Positions 1-9,174 are shown, counted from the stretch's first letter. The stretch: 56,086 bases of DNA from Pseudomonas sp. HMWF032 (GCF_003060885.1 NZ_QAIG01000008.1:508657-564742), one strand, 5' to 3'. Notes: generated by a model from the sequence alone, not told the origin. A program made the numbers and translations.

Positions 1-654
1 TTCTGGGCTGACACCACAGTAATAAGCCAAACGCAGGCACCACATGAGTATTACGGTACGCCAAATACCGTGCTGCTCCCAGCGCCTGCTGGATGTCGAC
101 AGGGGCGGGCGCAGACAACGCGGGCGGGCCTGCGCCTTGAGCTGGCGACACAGCTGCAAGTCTTCCATCAGCGGAATCGGGGCATACCCCCCCAACGCGG
201 CAAAGGCCGCCTTGCGCACAAAAATCCCCTGATCCCCAGAGGCAATACCGGTCAGGCGCGAACGCAGGCTGATCATCGACCCAATGACCCAAAATGCCAC
301 GCCTGGACCAGAGAGTCGCACGTCAAAGCGCCCCCACAGCGGACGATGCTGCAGCACATCCTGTAAGCGCTGCAGCGACGGCCCACTGACCCGTGTATCG
401 GCATGCACAAACCACAAGTATTCCCCTTGCGCGCGCGCAGCGCCGGCATTCATCTGCAGAGCACGACCGGGATCGGTCTTGAGCACCTGGTCAGCCCGCC
501 CGCGCGCCCGTTCAACGGTACCGTCGCTGCTGCCACCATCAACCACAATCAGCTCCGCACCCTCAGCCCGCAGCGCTGCCAGATCGTCCAGCAACGCAGG
601 CAAAGCATGCGCCTCGTTACGCACCGGGATTACCACACTGAGCAGCGGCCTCAC
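1..654 (-). CDS. Family 2 glycosyltransferase, TIGR04283-like (3' end cut by window)
   Basis: The reverse strand is open for 218 codons from a GTG at 654 to the window edge. The N-terminus reads as a GT-A fold: an SVVIPVRNEA strand, the nucleotide-sugar acidic motif DGGSSDGT, then a DXD-like HADTRV, and later an acceptor-side GDQGIFVRK and PLMEDLQL. This arrangement fits the small soluble glycosyltransferases called rSAM/selenodomain-associated transferase 2, usually about 225-230 residues, so only the last few residues should be missing. The GTG overlaps the MFS stop (GTGA, 651-654), so the two genes are translationally coupled. The acceptor substrate cannot be told from the sequence. Confidence 0.8.
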   Translation of the reverse strand, partial: MRPLLSVVIPVRNEAHALPALLDDLAALRAEGAELIVVDGGSSDGTVERARGRADQVLKTDPGRALQMNAGAARAQGEYLWFVHADTRVSGPSLQRLQDVLQHRPLWGRFDVRLSGPGVAFWVIGSMISLRSRLTGIASGDQGIFVRKAAFAALGGYAPIPLMEDLQLCRQLKAQARPRCLRPPLSTSSRRWEQHGIWRTVILMWCLRLAYYCGVSPE

Positions 655-1979
655 CTGCGCACCTCAGACTCAGCAGCCGCTTGCGCTGGTACACCCTCAC
701 CCGCGCTTGGCGCGGCGCTATTGTCATGCATCTGCTCCTGCACCACCTGCTCAGCCACACGCGGGTCGAGGGCAGCGGTCAGGGGTGAGCTGATGGTGCT
801 GTCAGGCATGGGGATATGGTGCAGCGGAGCGTCTACAACCTGATGCAGATGCGTGACCCGCTCCGGCCGCACCCGCAGCACCAGAATCAGCGCACAGCCG
901 CAGACGAAGGCGTACAACATATTGGCGCCGAGAAAGCGCATCAGCACGCCCGCCAGCAACGGCCCGATACTGGCGCCGACACCGAAGGTAACCAGCAGCA
1001 TGGCCGTCAGTGATACCCGACGCTCGGCTTCGACATGGTCATTGGCCAGCGCCACCGCCAGTGGATAAAGACTGAATTGCAGGGCGCAAACCAGGAAACC
1101 TACGACAAACAGCAGCAGCACGCTCGCCTCTGGCAACAGCGCCAGAGGTAGCGCGGCCAGGGCCAACAAAGCCGCACAACCACGAATAAGTCGCACGCGG
1201 TCATGCCGATCAGACAACCAGCCAAGCGGCCACTGCACCAACAAGCCCGCAATGATGCAGCAGCCCATAAACAGCCCCACCTGCTCGGTGGACAGGCCCA
1301 TGCGCGTGCCATACAGCGGTGCCAGGCCATAGAACGACCCGATCAGCAGCCCCGATACGACGATAGTGGTTAAGGACAGAGGCACTCGCGCGATAAAGAA
1401 GCGCATTTCCAGCGGAGCTGGATGCAAGGGCGCAGGGTGCAACTTGCGCGTCAGAGCTACAGGCACCAGACACAGGGCAAAGCACAGCGCCACTAGCATC
1501 AGCAGCTCCAGGCCCAGCGTCGGGTGCACCACCAGCACCAGCTGACCAAGGATCAGACCGAGGTAAGAGGCCCCCATATAGCCGGCAAACACCTGGCCGC
1601 GCTGGCTGGTTTCCGCCTGCTCATTGAGCCAGCTCTCGATCACCATGTACTGGCACATCATGCCGAGGCCGACCAACATACGCAGCAACAGCCAGCTGGG
1701 CAGCCAGTCGCTCAGCCCATGCCCGAGCACTGCAGCGGTAACTACGCCGGCACAGGCCACATAAGCGCGAATATGGCCAACCCGGGCAATCAGCCGATGA
1801 CCAATCTTGCCGCCCAGCACCAATCCCACATAGTTGGCCGCCATCAGCGCACCGACCCACAAGCCGTCCGCCGTTTCGGCCAGACGCAGCGCCAGGTAAG
1901 TACTCAGCAACCCTGAGCCGAGCAGCATCAACAGGGTGGCGAAATACAACGAACTGAATGACTTGAGGATCACGGACAT
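651..1979 (-). CDS. Major facilitator superfamily transporter
   Basis: This 442-residue inner-membrane protein has about twelve hydrophobic segments. The MFS signature loop between helices 2 and 3 is visible (GGKIGHRLIARVG, near residue 57), with a second-half counterpart in GWLSDRHDRVRLIRG. The overall look is of the UMF/YcaD-type drug and metabolite exporters. The last 60 or so residues form a hydrophilic Ala/Pro/Glu-rich cytoplasmic tail with no recognised motif. The start at 1979 lacks a clear Shine-Dalgarno sequence. It is upstream of, and overlaps by four bases, the glycosyltransferase, so an operon is likely. Substrate unknown. Confidence 0.85.
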   Translation of the reverse strand: MSVILKSFSSLYFATLLMLLGSGLLSTYLALRLAETADGLWVGALMAANYVGLVLGGKIGHRLIARVGHIRAYVACAGVVTAAVLGHGLSDWLPSWLLLRMLVGLGMMCQYMVIESWLNEQAETSQRGQVFAGYMGASYLGLILGQLVLVVHPTLGLELLMLVALCFALCLVPVALTRKLHPAPLHPAPLEMRFFIARVPLSLTTIVVSGLLIGSFYGLAPLYGTRMGLSTEQVGLFMGCCIIAGLLVQWPLGWLSDRHDRVRLIRGCAALLALAALPLALLPEASVLLLFVVGFLVCALQFSLYPLAVALANDHVEAERRVSLTAMLLVTFGVGASIGPLLAGVLMRFLGANMLYAFVCGCALILVLRVRPERVTHLHQVVDAPLHHIPMPDSTISSPLTAALDPRVAEQVVQEQMHDNSAAPSAGEGVPAQAAAESEVRR

Positions 1980-2035
1980 GGGGTGGCGCTTGGCTCCAAT
2001 GTGCCGCCGAAACCATGCTCGGCAGTCAGGTTTTT

Positions 2036-2205
2036 AGAGCCTGTTTACGATCTCGCGAGCTAAAGCCCTGCAAGGCGCTACGTTAGTAACAGCCTGTGGC
2101 TGGTCAAAACAGACGAGGAAGCGGTGTGTACGCGTTGTACATGAGCATCCGAGCCGGTTTTTCGCGCAGCAGGGCCGACGCGCAACAGATCGTAGGCAGG
2201 TTCTC
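2036..2205. repeat. Intergenic inverted-end repeat, copy 1 (MITE-like)
   Basis: About 170 bp bounded by imperfect inverted ends: GAGCCTGTTTACGATCT at 2037-2053 and its complement AGATCGTAGGCAGGTTCTC at 2187-2205. The interior holds TTAGTAACAGCCT, GAGGAAGCGG and GAGCCGGTTTT blocks. The same blocks, in the same order, recur in a diverged copy at 23282-23473. It has no coding capacity. Its right end lies on the stop codon of the glutamine-synthetase-like gene (2204-2206). This looks like one of the non-autonomous palindrome-ended repeats scattered between pseudomonad genes. Confidence 0.7.
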
Positions 2206-3547
2206 AGGCGTGGGCCGCCAGCACGCGGCGCTCCCACGGGGTAATTTCATCAAAGAAGCTGGTGAGCTCCAGTGTCTTGCTGGCAATGTAGCCTTCGATG
2301 AACTCTTTGCCGAACAGTTCCAGCGCTAACGCACTGCGCTTGAGACGTTCAATCGCGGCATGCATGGTACAGGGTAGCGCCAATTCGTCCGGTACTTCGA
2401 ACTCACCCTGGATAGGCGCACTAGGCTGCAACTGCTGCTCAATCCCATACAGCCCCGCCGCAAGGCTCGCCGCCAACGCCAGATATGGGTTGGCATCGGC
2501 GCCTGGCAAGCGGTTCTCCACCCGCCGCGCTACCGGCGCACTGGCCGGAATGCGCAGGCCGGCGGCGCGATTATCCTCGGACCAGCAGGCATTGTTCGGT
2601 GAAGCATAAGGATGGCAAAGGCGCTGATAGGAGTTCACGTGCGGAGCAAATAGCAGGGTGAAATCGGCCATGGCCGCCTGCTGTCCGGCAATAAATTGAT
2701 AGAACGCCGGCGTTGCCTGGCCATCGGCCGCGCTGAAGATATTCTGCCCACCGCCCTGCTCCACCACGCTTTGATGAATATGCATGGAGCTGCCAGGCGT
2801 GTGCGCCAGCGGTTTGGCCATGCACACCACAGTGAGACCGTGCTTGAGCGCGACTTCCTTGAGCAAGTGTTTGAACAGAAAAGTCTGATCCGCCAGCAAC
2901 AGCGGATCGCCGTGCAGCAGGTTGATCTCGAACTGACTGACGCCCATCTCATGCATAAAGGTATCGCGCGGCAACCCCAAGGCGGCCATGCACTGATACA
3001 CCTCATTGAAGAAGGCGCGCAGGCCGTTGTTGGAACTGACACTGAAAGCCGACGCGCCATCCTCACGTCGACCATCCAGACCCAGCGGCGGCTGAAACGG
3101 CTGCAAGGGGTCGGCATTGCGGGCAAACACGAAAAACTCCAGCTCGGTCGCCACTACGGGCTGCCAGCCATGACTGGCATAGCGCGCCACAACCTGCTTG
3201 AGCAGCCCACGGCTCGACAGGCCGGAACTGCGCCCGTCCAACTCATCGGCATCGCAGATCGCCAGTGCTCGTGGTGTATCGCTCCAGGGTAGGCGGTGCA
3301 CCTGCCCCGCCACGGCATTCAGTGCCAGATCACCGTCATCACTGCCGTAGAACCGTGCAGCTGGATAGCCGCCCATGATGCATTGCAGCAAAACCCCTCG
3401 CGCCAACTGCAAACGCCGCCCCTCAAGGAAGCCCTCCGCCGTCATCACCTTGCCGCGCGGCACACCATTGAGGTCAGGCGTCACACATTCAACTTCATCA
3501 ACACCACGCAACAACTCAGCCAGGGCGGTGCGGTCGAGGGTACTCAT
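2204..3547 (-). CDS. Glutamine synthetase family protein, gamma-glutamylpolyamine synthetase type
   Basis: This 447-residue ATP-dependent ligase belongs to the short GS-like subfamily (PuuA/SpuI/PauA), which joins glutamate to polyamines or other amines at the start of the gamma-glutamylation route for putrescine and spermidine use. The N-terminal beta-grasp part (GVPRGKV) is followed by the catalytic domain with TELEFFVF, the HIHQS metal/ATP segment and the NRLPGADANPYLALAA block. The length is typical. The start is set by AAGGA nine bases upstream of ATG 3547. No other pua/pau genes flank it, so the exact amine is open. Cytoplasmic. Confidence 0.85.
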   Translation of the reverse strand: MSTLDRTALAELLRGVDEVECVTPDLNGVPRGKVMTAEGFLEGRRLQLARGVLLQCIMGGYPAARFYGSDDGDLALNAVAGQVHRLPWSDTPRALAICDADELDGRSSGLSSRGLLKQVVARYASHGWQPVVATELEFFVFARNADPLQPFQPPLGLDGRREDGASAFSVSSNNGLRAFFNEVYQCMAALGLPRDTFMHEMGVSQFEINLLHGDPLLLADQTFLFKHLLKEVALKHGLTVVCMAKPLAHTPGSSMHIHQSVVEQGGGQNIFSAADGQATPAFYQFIAGQQAAMADFTLLFAPHVNSYQRLCHPYASPNNACWSEDNRAAGLRIPASAPVARRVENRLPGADANPYLALAASLAAGLYGIEQQLQPSAPIQGEFEVPDELALPCTMHAAIERLKRSALALELFGKEFIEGYIASKTLELTSFFDEITPWERRVLAAHA

Positions 3548-3891
3548 TTGCTGTTGTCCTTATTGATGCAAGAGGCCGTAGTCGAACGGCGAGGCGTACA
3601 AAATACGCACCAGGCGTTCGATATTTCAAGCAAAGCTATGTCTGCCACCTGAAGCGCAGGCTAGCGAACAGAATACATCGATTAATTAGATATTAATGAT
3701 CATGCACAAACACTCCATAAATTCTCTTTTAGACACTCGTAAACAAACATAACTAATTGATAAATAAGAAATAAAATCAACTATCAATACCATCGATGAT
3801 TACCATGCCCAGCCTGCACTTCTTCATCAAATTTTCATCCGTATCATTCGCTCCGTACTCACTTACACCCGCCCTTACGAGGAGCCTGAAC
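3548..3891. other. AT-rich intergenic region between divergent genes
   Basis: These 344 bases separate the GS-like gene and the secreted repeat protein, which are transcribed apart, so promoters for both must lie here. From about 3660 to 3840 the base composition drops well below the surroundings (runs such as ATTAATTAGATATTAATGATC and AATAAGAAATAAAATC). Such a pocket in GC-rich DNA is common around divergent promoters and at binding sites for xenogeneic silencers. I could not fix a single -35/-10 pair with confidence. Confidence 0.5.
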
Positions 3892-4326
3892 ATGAAAAAG
3901 CACATTCTCACCGCCGTGATCCTGAGCAGCCTGTCCATCAGCGCCTTTGCCCTGCCACAGAACAACACGCAGCCACTGCTGGGTGAATTGCGGGACAGCA
4001 GCGTAAAAACCCTGATGGGTTTTGGTAGCAACCTGCAAACTGAAAGCGGTGCCGACCACACTGGCGCAAACCGCGTCGCCGAAGGCGGCGCTGATCGCCT
4101 GCAAGAGCGCCTGCGCGTAGCCCAAGACGGTGCCGACCGCACTGGCGCAAACCGCGTCGCCGAAGGCGGCGCTGATCGCCTGCAAGAGCGTCTACGTGTT
4201 GCCGAAGACGGTGCCGACCGCACTGGCGCAAACCGCGTCGCCGAAGGCGGCGCTGATCGCCTGCAAGAGCGTCTACGTGTTGCCGAAGACGGTGCTGACC
4301 GCACACACGGCCTGCGCGTTAGCTGA
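3892..4326 (+). CDS. Small secreted protein made of GAD tandem repeats
   Basis: I do not recognise a function. The ATG at 3892, preceded by ACGAGGAG, gives a 144-residue protein with a clear Sec signal peptide (MKKHILTAVILSS..., cut likely after SAFA). A linker of about 30 residues follows. The rest is seven alternating half-repeats starting GAD: a 13-residue form (GADRTGANRVAEG) and a 14-residue form (GADRLQERLRVAED). Charged residues dominate, with no Cys. The arrangement suggests a periplasmic or secreted helical repeat protein. An upstream in-frame ATG (3796) has no ribosome site and would bury the signal peptide. A strong hairpin terminator follows. Short secreted repeat proteins of this kind are usually lineage-specific. 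Confidence 0.75.
   Translation: MKKHILTAVILSSLSISAFALPQNNTQPLLGELRDSSVKTLMGFGSNLQTESGADHTGANRVAEGGADRLQERLRVAQDGADRTGANRVAEGGADRLQERLRVAEDGADRTGANRVAEGGADRLQERLRVAEDGADRTHGLRVS
4048..4323 (+). repeat. Three 81-bp tandem repeats plus a partial fourth
   Basis: Unit 1 (4048-4128), unit 2 (4129-4209) and unit 3 (4210-4290) each encode 27 residues; a 33-base partial unit ends the gene. Units 2 and 3 are identical base for base, while unit 1 differs at a few positions. Recent duplication or gene-conversion homogenisation explains this better than selection on protein alone. Because the unit is a multiple of three, copy number can change without frameshift. Confidence 0.9.
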
Positions 4327-4342
4327 TCAGCGCTCAAGAGAC

Positions 4343-4378
4343 AACAAATAAGGTGCTCAATCGAGCACCTTATTTGTT
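4343..4378. terminator. Bidirectional rho-independent terminator
   Basis: A perfect 16-bp stem (4343-4358 with 4363-4378) and AATC loop, with A-rich and T-rich arms on either side, so it works on both strands. It separates the repeat protein from the convergent yceH gene and overlaps the yceH stop codon. Confidence 0.9.
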
Positions 4379-5037
4379 TATTGCACAGGCGACTCCAACT
4401 GCGCCAAGCGCTCTTCCAGCGCCGCGATGCGCGCCTCCAGAGCTTCCAGACGCTCATCCTGCTGACCGCTCGCCGTCGCGCGCTGCGGCTCACGGGCCCT
4501 GACAGCCAACGCGGCCTGCAAATCCGCCGCATCACCCAGTCCGTGCATATAACGATCTTCACGCTGCCCGCTCTGACGCGGCAGTAGGCAAACCAATTCG
4601 CGACTGATCAGCCGCTCAAGGTGATGCTGCACCTGCTCGGCATCATCAAAATCATGCATGCGGCTGCTGCGCGTCAGCAGCTCGTTGATAGTCTGCGGGC
4701 CACGCAGCAGCAACAGCCCGATCAGCACCACCTGCGCCGCTACCAGCTCCAGCGCCTTGTCGGCGCGATGCTCCCAGCGATCCGCCCGGCTACCCATCAC
4801 CAGGCGCGCCATTTCATGCCCCTCCAGGCTGCGCAGAGCCTGGCCGACCTGGCCGGCGGTAAGGTTGAGCACCGGTTCACGGCTGGTTTTCTGATTGCAG
4901 GCCAGCACCAGGGCATTGAGCGTCAGGGGATAGGCTTCCGGTGTTGTCAGCTGTTTCTCGATCAGGCAACCCAGTACCCGCGCCTCTACAGCGCTCAAGG
5001 TTTCAACGGCCACGGCCTGCGCCTCTTCGTTGGACAT
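4378..5037 (-). CDS. yceH: YceH/UPF0502 family winged-helix protein
   Basis: A 219-residue member of the DUF480/YceH family. Opening motif [20 protein letters not shown], then [15 protein letters not shown] and SREPV, are hallmark segments of the tandem winged-helix fold. A C-terminal coiled coil ([19 protein letters not shown]) probably mediates dimers. The biochemical role is not established; in enterobacteria it lies beside MviM. I chose ATG 5037, which has GAGGTGG five bases upstream, over the in-frame GTG at 5043. Likely cytoplasmic and core genome. Confidence 0.85.
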   Translation of the reverse strand: MSNEEAQAVAVETLSAVEARVLGCLIEKQLTTPEAYPLTLNALVLACNQKTSREPVLNLTAGQVGQALRSLEGHEMARLVMGSRADRWEHRADKALELVAAQVVLIGLLLLRGPQTINELLTRSSRMHDFDDAEQVQHHLERLISRELVCLLPRQSGQREDRYMHGLGDAADLQAALAVRAREPQRATASGQQDERLEALEARIAALEERLAQLESPVQ

Positions 5038-5304
5038 AACCACCTCATGACTGACAAAGGCACTAACCTAGCCCAGCTGAAGGCTGGTTGATAGGCATAA
5101 GCACCATTGGGCAGCTCAGTTTCCGAGCGCAGGAATAAAAGTTGACCATTGTGATAGAGTCGCGCGCTATTTTTCAGCGTGGCCCTGCTTCACCCTCGCG
5201 AAAAGCCTCACAACGTGCACTGCAACCACGCCCCCAGCGCCTGGCCACAAGCCACCGCGCCCCACAGGGAGCACAGGCTGCATGCCCTGATCGAGACACC
5301 TGTC

Positions 5305-6525
5305 ATGACCGTTGCCCAACACCCACTTCTACAGCTGCTGAATCGCACCAGCCTGGTACTGCAAATCGTCATCGGCCTGTTGGCTGGTATCGCTCTGGCT
5401 CTGTTTTTTCCGGCGGCTGCCGCCAGCGCCAGCTTCCTCGGCACCGTATTCGTTTCGGCGCTGAAGGCTGTGGCGCCAGTGCTGGTCTTTGTTCTGGTGG
5501 CGGCTTCCATCACCAACCATCAGCAGGGCCAGGAAACCCATATCAAACCGATTCTGCTGTTGTACCTGATCGGCACTTTAAGCGCTGCGCTGATCGCCGT
5601 GGCGGCCAGCTTCGTCTTTCCCTCGAGCCTGACCCTGACCGACAGCAGCGCTGAACTCTCGCCCCCTGGCGGAATCCTCGAAGTGCTGAAAACCCTGCTG
5701 CTGAATGTGGTGGATAACCCGATCAACGCCCTGCTCACAGGCAACTTCATCGGCATCCTGGCCTGGGCCATTGCCCTGGGCTTTGCCTTCCGTCACGCCA
5801 GCCCAGGCAGCAAACAGATGCTCGCCGACCTCTCCGACGGCGTGACCAGCATTGTCAAACTGGTGATCCGTCTGGCGCCTTTGGGCGTTTTCGGCCTGGT
5901 AGCCGCCACGCTGGCCGAGTCTGGCATGTCCGCATTGCTCGACTACCTGCACCTGCTACTGGTGTTGGTGGGCTGCATGCTGTTTGTGGCCCTGGTGGTC
6001 AACCCGCTGATCGTTTTCGCCAAGATTCGTCGCAACCCCTACCCACTGGTGCTGACCTGCCTGCGCGAAAGCGGCTTGACCGCTTTTTTCACCCGCAGCT
6101 CGGCCGCCAATATCCCGGTCAACCTGCAGCTGTGCCAGCGCCTGGGCCTGCATGAAGAGACCTACTCGGTGTCGATCCCCTTGGGCGCGACCATCAACAT
6201 GGCCGGCGCAGCCATCACCATCAGCGTGCTGACCCTGGCTGCCGTGCACACCCTGGGTATCGCCGTGGACCTGCCGACTGCGCTGCTGCTCAGCGTGCTC
6301 TCGGCCATTTGCGCCTGCGGTGCATCCGGCGTGGCCGGCGGCTCGCTGCTACTGATTCCACTGGCCTGCAGCCTCTTCGGTATTCCCAATGAGGTGGCCA
6401 TGCAGGTCGTGGCAGTCGGTTTTATCATCGGCATCGTGCAGGATTCGGCGGAAACCGCGCTGAACTCCTCCACCGACGTCCTGTTTACTGCCGCTGCCTG
6501 CCAGGCCGCTCAACCGCGCAGCTAA
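5305..6525 (+). CDS. sstT: Serine/threonine:sodium symporter SstT
   Basis: A 406-residue DAACS-family sodium-coupled transporter importing L-serine and L-threonine. About eight membrane segments are visible, with the re-entrant-loop serine-rich motif ([13 protein letters not shown]) and the conserved [14 protein letters not shown] segment that forms part of the sodium/substrate site. The length matches SstT (about 410). The start is the ATG at 5305, whose product begins MTVAQHPLL; earlier in-frame starts add a non-membrane leader rich in His/Arg. Monocistronic, with a strong terminator after it. Confidence 0.9.
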   Translation: MTVAQHPLLQLLNRTSLVLQIVIGLLAGIALALFFPAAAASASFLGTVFVSALKAVAPVLVFVLVAASITNHQQGQETHIKPILLLYLIGTLSAALIAVAASFVFPSSLTLTDSSAELSPPGGILEVLKTLLLNVVDNPINALLTGNFIGILAWAIALGFAFRHASPGSKQMLADLSDGVTSIVKLVIRLAPLGVFGLVAATLAESGMSALLDYLHLLLVLVGCMLFVALVVNPLIVFAKIRRNPYPLVLTCLRESGLTAFFTRSSAANIPVNLQLCQRLGLHEETYSVSIPLGATINMAGAAITISVLTLAAVHTLGIAVDLPTALLLSVLSAICACGASGVAGGSLLLIPLACSLFGIPNEVAMQVVAVGFIIGIVQDSAETALNSSTDVLFTAAACQAAQPRS

Positions 6526-6543
6526 ACCGCCTGCAACACAGAC

Positions 6544-6570
6544 GGCCTGCTCCCGCAGCAGGCCTTGTTT
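6544..6570 (+). terminator. Rho-independent terminator of sstT
   Basis: An 8-bp GC-rich stem GGCCTGCT/AGCAGGCC (6544-6551, 6557-6564), a five-base loop, then TTGTTT. It lies 18 bases after the sstT stop. Confidence 0.85.
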
Positions 6571-6651
6571 ACCCCTGGTTACCCTTGCGGCGTTTGCCTG
6601 ACCGAACGATTACGGTAGGCTTTGCCGCTTCTCTATTAAGGAGCAATTCCC

Positions 6652-6933
6652 ATGGCCCGCGCCACTGCCCGTCACATCCTGGTTGCCACTGAAGACAAGT
6701 GCAACGAACTGAAAGCTGCCATCGAAGGCGGTGCCGACTTCGCCCAGGTCGCCAAAGACAACTCCAGCTGCCCGTCCAGCCGCAACGGCGGCGACCTCGG
6801 CTCGTTCGGCCCAGGCCAGATGGTCAAAGAATTCGACACCGTGGTATTCAGCGCCCCAACCAACGTGGTGCAAGGCCCGGTGAAAACCCAGTTCGGTTAT
6901 CACCTGCTGGAAGTGACCAGCCGTCAGGACTGA
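6652..6933 (+). CDS. ppiC: Single-domain parvulin peptidyl-prolyl isomerase (PpiC type)
   Basis: A 93-residue cytoplasmic protein that is a rotamase domain and nothing else, as in E. coli PpiC/Par10. It catalyses cis-trans isomerisation of peptide bonds before proline. Family landmarks are ARHILV at the N-terminus, FAQVAKDNSSCPSS, GGDLGSFGPGQMV and the C-terminal FGYHLLEV. Histidines at the two ends match the catalytic pair of parvulins. AAGGAG lies at the ideal distance from ATG 6652. No signal peptide, so distinct from SurA/PpiD. Confidence 0.93.
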   Translation: MARATARHILVATEDKCNELKAAIEGGADFAQVAKDNSSCPSSRNGGDLGSFGPGQMVKEFDTVVFSAPTNVVQGPVKTQFGYHLLEVTSRQD

Positions 6934-7072
6934 TCCACTCCTCGCGCTGGGCTATCCAAGCCCAGCACATCCCCTCTCTGCAGCACGCCAACCGCCGCGT
7001 AACATGCGCCGCAGCCGCACGGCAATCGCCAGGTATACTCGCCGGCCAATCTCCCGTAATGCGGACCTTGTC

Positions 7073-7321
7073 ATGCACCCTACCAGCGCAGATGAACCCA
7101 CCCTCGCCGCTCAGACTCACGACGACGTTCCGCCAACCGATCCGCCAGCCGCCGCCCACAGCCTGCAACCCCGTGGTTTTGCCTCCCTGTTCAGCGCAGC
7201 CAAAGCCGCGACCCGCAAGCAGGATCGACAGCGCAAGCCGCAAAAGGGCATCCCCTCAAGCCATGAGAAGAAGATCGGCCCGGCACCGAGCGGTACGCGT
7301 CGTTCCATGGGCAAACGCTAG
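7073..7321 (+). CDS. Small conserved hypothetical protein with basic C-terminus
   Basis: Function not recognised. From ATG 7073 it encodes 82 residues: an acidic, Pro/Ala-rich first half, then FASLFSAAKAATRK and a strongly basic tail (RKQDRQRKPQKG, GTRRSMGKR). No signal peptide or membrane segment. The basic tail could bind nucleic acid or ribosomes, but that is inference. Its stop overlaps the stop of the convergent EamA gene by four bases. An earlier in-frame ATG (7004) would add an Arg-rich leader with no ribosome site. Confidence 0.6.
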   Translation: MHPTSADEPTLAAQTHDDVPPTDPPAAAHSLQPRGFASLFSAAKAATRKQDRQRKPQKGIPSSHEKKIGPAPSGTRRSMGKR

Positions 7322-8202
7322 CTGTAACGGACCCGCCAGCGCGCCGGCAGCCAACTGCCGGCGACATTCAGCAGCAAGCCCAGCATCACCAGCAGCGCGC
7401 CTAGCCACTGCAGGCAGCCCAGCCGTTCATCCAACAGCAAAGCGGATGACGTGATGCCTACCAGTGGCACCAACAACGAAAAGGGTGCCACCTGGCTGGC
7501 CGGATAACGCGACAACAGGCGGCTCCACAAGCCATAACCAAGGATGGTCGCACCGAACGCCAGGTAACCCAGCACCCACAAACTGTTCAGGTTGAACCCG
7601 CGCAGCGCAGCCTCGATCGCTTCGGGGCCCTCCAGCAGCCAGGACAGGGCAAAGAACGGCAACGGTGGCACCAGGCTGCCCCACACCACCAACCCCACCA
7701 GATTCACCTTGCCCAGCTTGCGCGTGACGATATTGCCCAGCGCCCACATGGCCGCGGCGCAGAGCGTGAGAAGAAAACCGGCCAGCGTCATCAGGCCGCT
7801 GCCCTGCGCGCCGATCAGCAGCAAACCGCTGGCCGCCACCAGCAGCCCGAACAGGTTGACCAGACGAAAGCGCTCGCCCAGCAGCAACACAGCGAACAGC
7901 AAGGTAAAGAACGCCTGCGACTGCAGCACCAGCGACGCCAGCCCGGCCGGCATGCCGACCGCCATAGCCGAGAATAGAAAGGCAAACTGCCCCAACGAAA
8001 TGGTCAAGCCATACGCCAGCAGCCAGCGCAGCGCAATCTGGGGGCGCTTGATAAACAGCACGGCCGGAAAGGCCGCCAGAAGAAAACGCAACGCCCCCAG
8101 CAGCATCGGCGGCATCTCGTGCAGGCCAATCTTGATCACCACAAAGTTCATGCCCCAGACGATGATCACCACCAGGGCCAGCAGTAAATCCTTGGGCTGC
8201 AT
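7318..8202 (-). CDS. EamA-family exporter (drug/metabolite transporter)
   Basis: A 294-residue inner-membrane protein with ten predicted helices in two EamA repeats. Signature segments are VVIIVWGMNFVVIKIGL at the N-terminus and LDERLGCLQWLGALLVMLGL near the C-terminus. It most resembles the O-acetylserine/cysteine exporter EamA (YdeD) branch, which removes cysteine-pathway metabolites; the substrate here is inferred only from that resemblance. It starts at ATG 8202 and converges on the small basic protein. Confidence 0.82.
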   Translation of the reverse strand: MQPKDLLLALVVIIVWGMNFVVIKIGLHEMPPMLLGALRFLLAAFPAVLFIKRPQIALRWLLAYGLTISLGQFAFLFSAMAVGMPAGLASLVLQSQAFFTLLFAVLLLGERFRLVNLFGLLVAASGLLLIGAQGSGLMTLAGFLLTLCAAAMWALGNIVTRKLGKVNLVGLVVWGSLVPPLPFFALSWLLEGPEAIEAALRGFNLNSLWVLGYLAFGATILGYGLWSRLLSRYPASQVAPFSLLVPLVGITSSALLLDERLGCLQWLGALLVMLGLLLNVAGSWLPARWRVRYS

Positions 8203-8472
8203 AAGCGCTCCGGATTAATCAATCTGCACTTATTAGACCTGCCAGCAGCGCCATAGCGCCCATACAGAGACCGCGCAAATAAGCCGTACAGCACCTCACT
8301 GATCGGCAGATTGCAGCGCCACAGGTGCCGCAAACGTCTCGAAGGGCTAGAATCGCAGCCCTTAGCATTTTTCGGATCTTGAGCCGCGCGAGCGTGGCCA
8401 TTGTTAGCGCGCTATCGCCGGCGCACAGCAGGTCCGAAACCCACCTATTAACCCGCAACGACGAGATACCCT

Positions 8473-9174
8473 ATGGGCGCCCAGTGGAAAGCCAAACCTA
8501 AAGAAGCCGCGGCCAACGCCAGAGGCAAGATCTTCGGCCGCTTGGTCAAGGAAATCATGATCGCCGCCCGCAACGGCGCCGACCCGGACCTGAACCCCAA
8601 GCTGCGCCTGGCCATCCATCAGGCCAAGAAAGCCTCGATGCCCAAGGAAACCCTCGAGCGGGCGATCAAGAAAGGCGCCGGCCTTCTGGGCGACACCGTG
8701 ACCTTCCACTCCGCCACCTACGAAGGGTTTGCCCCGCATCAGGTGCCGGTGATCATCGAGTGCCTGACCGACAACATCAACCGCACCGTGGCCGAAGTCC
8801 GCGTGCTGTTCCGCAAGGGCCAGATGGGCGCTTCTGGCTCGGTGACCTGGGATTTCGACCATGTGGGCATGATCGAAGCCAGCACCGAAAGCGATGCCGA
8901 CCCGGAAATGGCCGCCATCGAAGCCGGCGCTCAGGATTTCGAGCCGGCTGACGAAGGCAACACCCTGTTCATCACCGAACCGACTGACCTCGACGCCGTG
9001 TGCCGCGCCCTGCCGGAGCAGGGCTTCAGCGTCAACTCGGCGAAAATCGGCTACATCCCGAAAAACCCGGTGAGCAGCCTGACCGCCGAGCAGCTCGAAG
9101 AAGTCGAAGCCTTCCTCGAAGCCCTCGACGCGCACGATGACGTGCAGAACGTCTACGTCGGGCTTTCCGGCTAA
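8473..9174 (+). CDS. YebC/PmpR-family protein (YebC2-like paralogue)
   Basis: A 233-residue protein of the three-domain YebC fold. The core motifs [43 protein letters not shown] and the acidic C-terminal [11 protein letters not shown] are all present. It begins [15 protein letters not shown] rather than the MAGHSKWANIKHRK of the RuvC-linked PmpR, so it is the second paralogue, like E. coli YeeN. Family members were annotated as transcription regulators; recent work assigns at least some of them a role in translation of difficult, proline-rich stretches. Which applies here is unknown. Not linked to ruvC. Confidence 0.85.
   Translation: MGAQWKAKPKEAAANARGKIFGRLVKEIMIAARNGADPDLNPKLRLAIHQAKKASMPKETLERAIKKGAGLLGDTVTFHSATYEGFAPHQVPVIIECLTDNINRTVAEVRVLFRKGQMGASGSVTWDFDHVGMIEASTESDADPEMAAIEAGAQDFEPADEGNTLFITEPTDLDAVCRALPEQGFSVNSAKIGYIPKNPVSSLTAEQLEEVEAFLEALDAHDDVQNVYVGLSG

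Noticed and set aside
4048..4323. CRISPR array
   Set aside because: The repeats are contiguous 81-bp units without spacers and encode protein.
3777..4562. 261-codon minus-strand ORF across the repeat array
   Set aside because: Arises because the 81-bp units keep all frames open; the plus frame has signal peptide and ribosome site.
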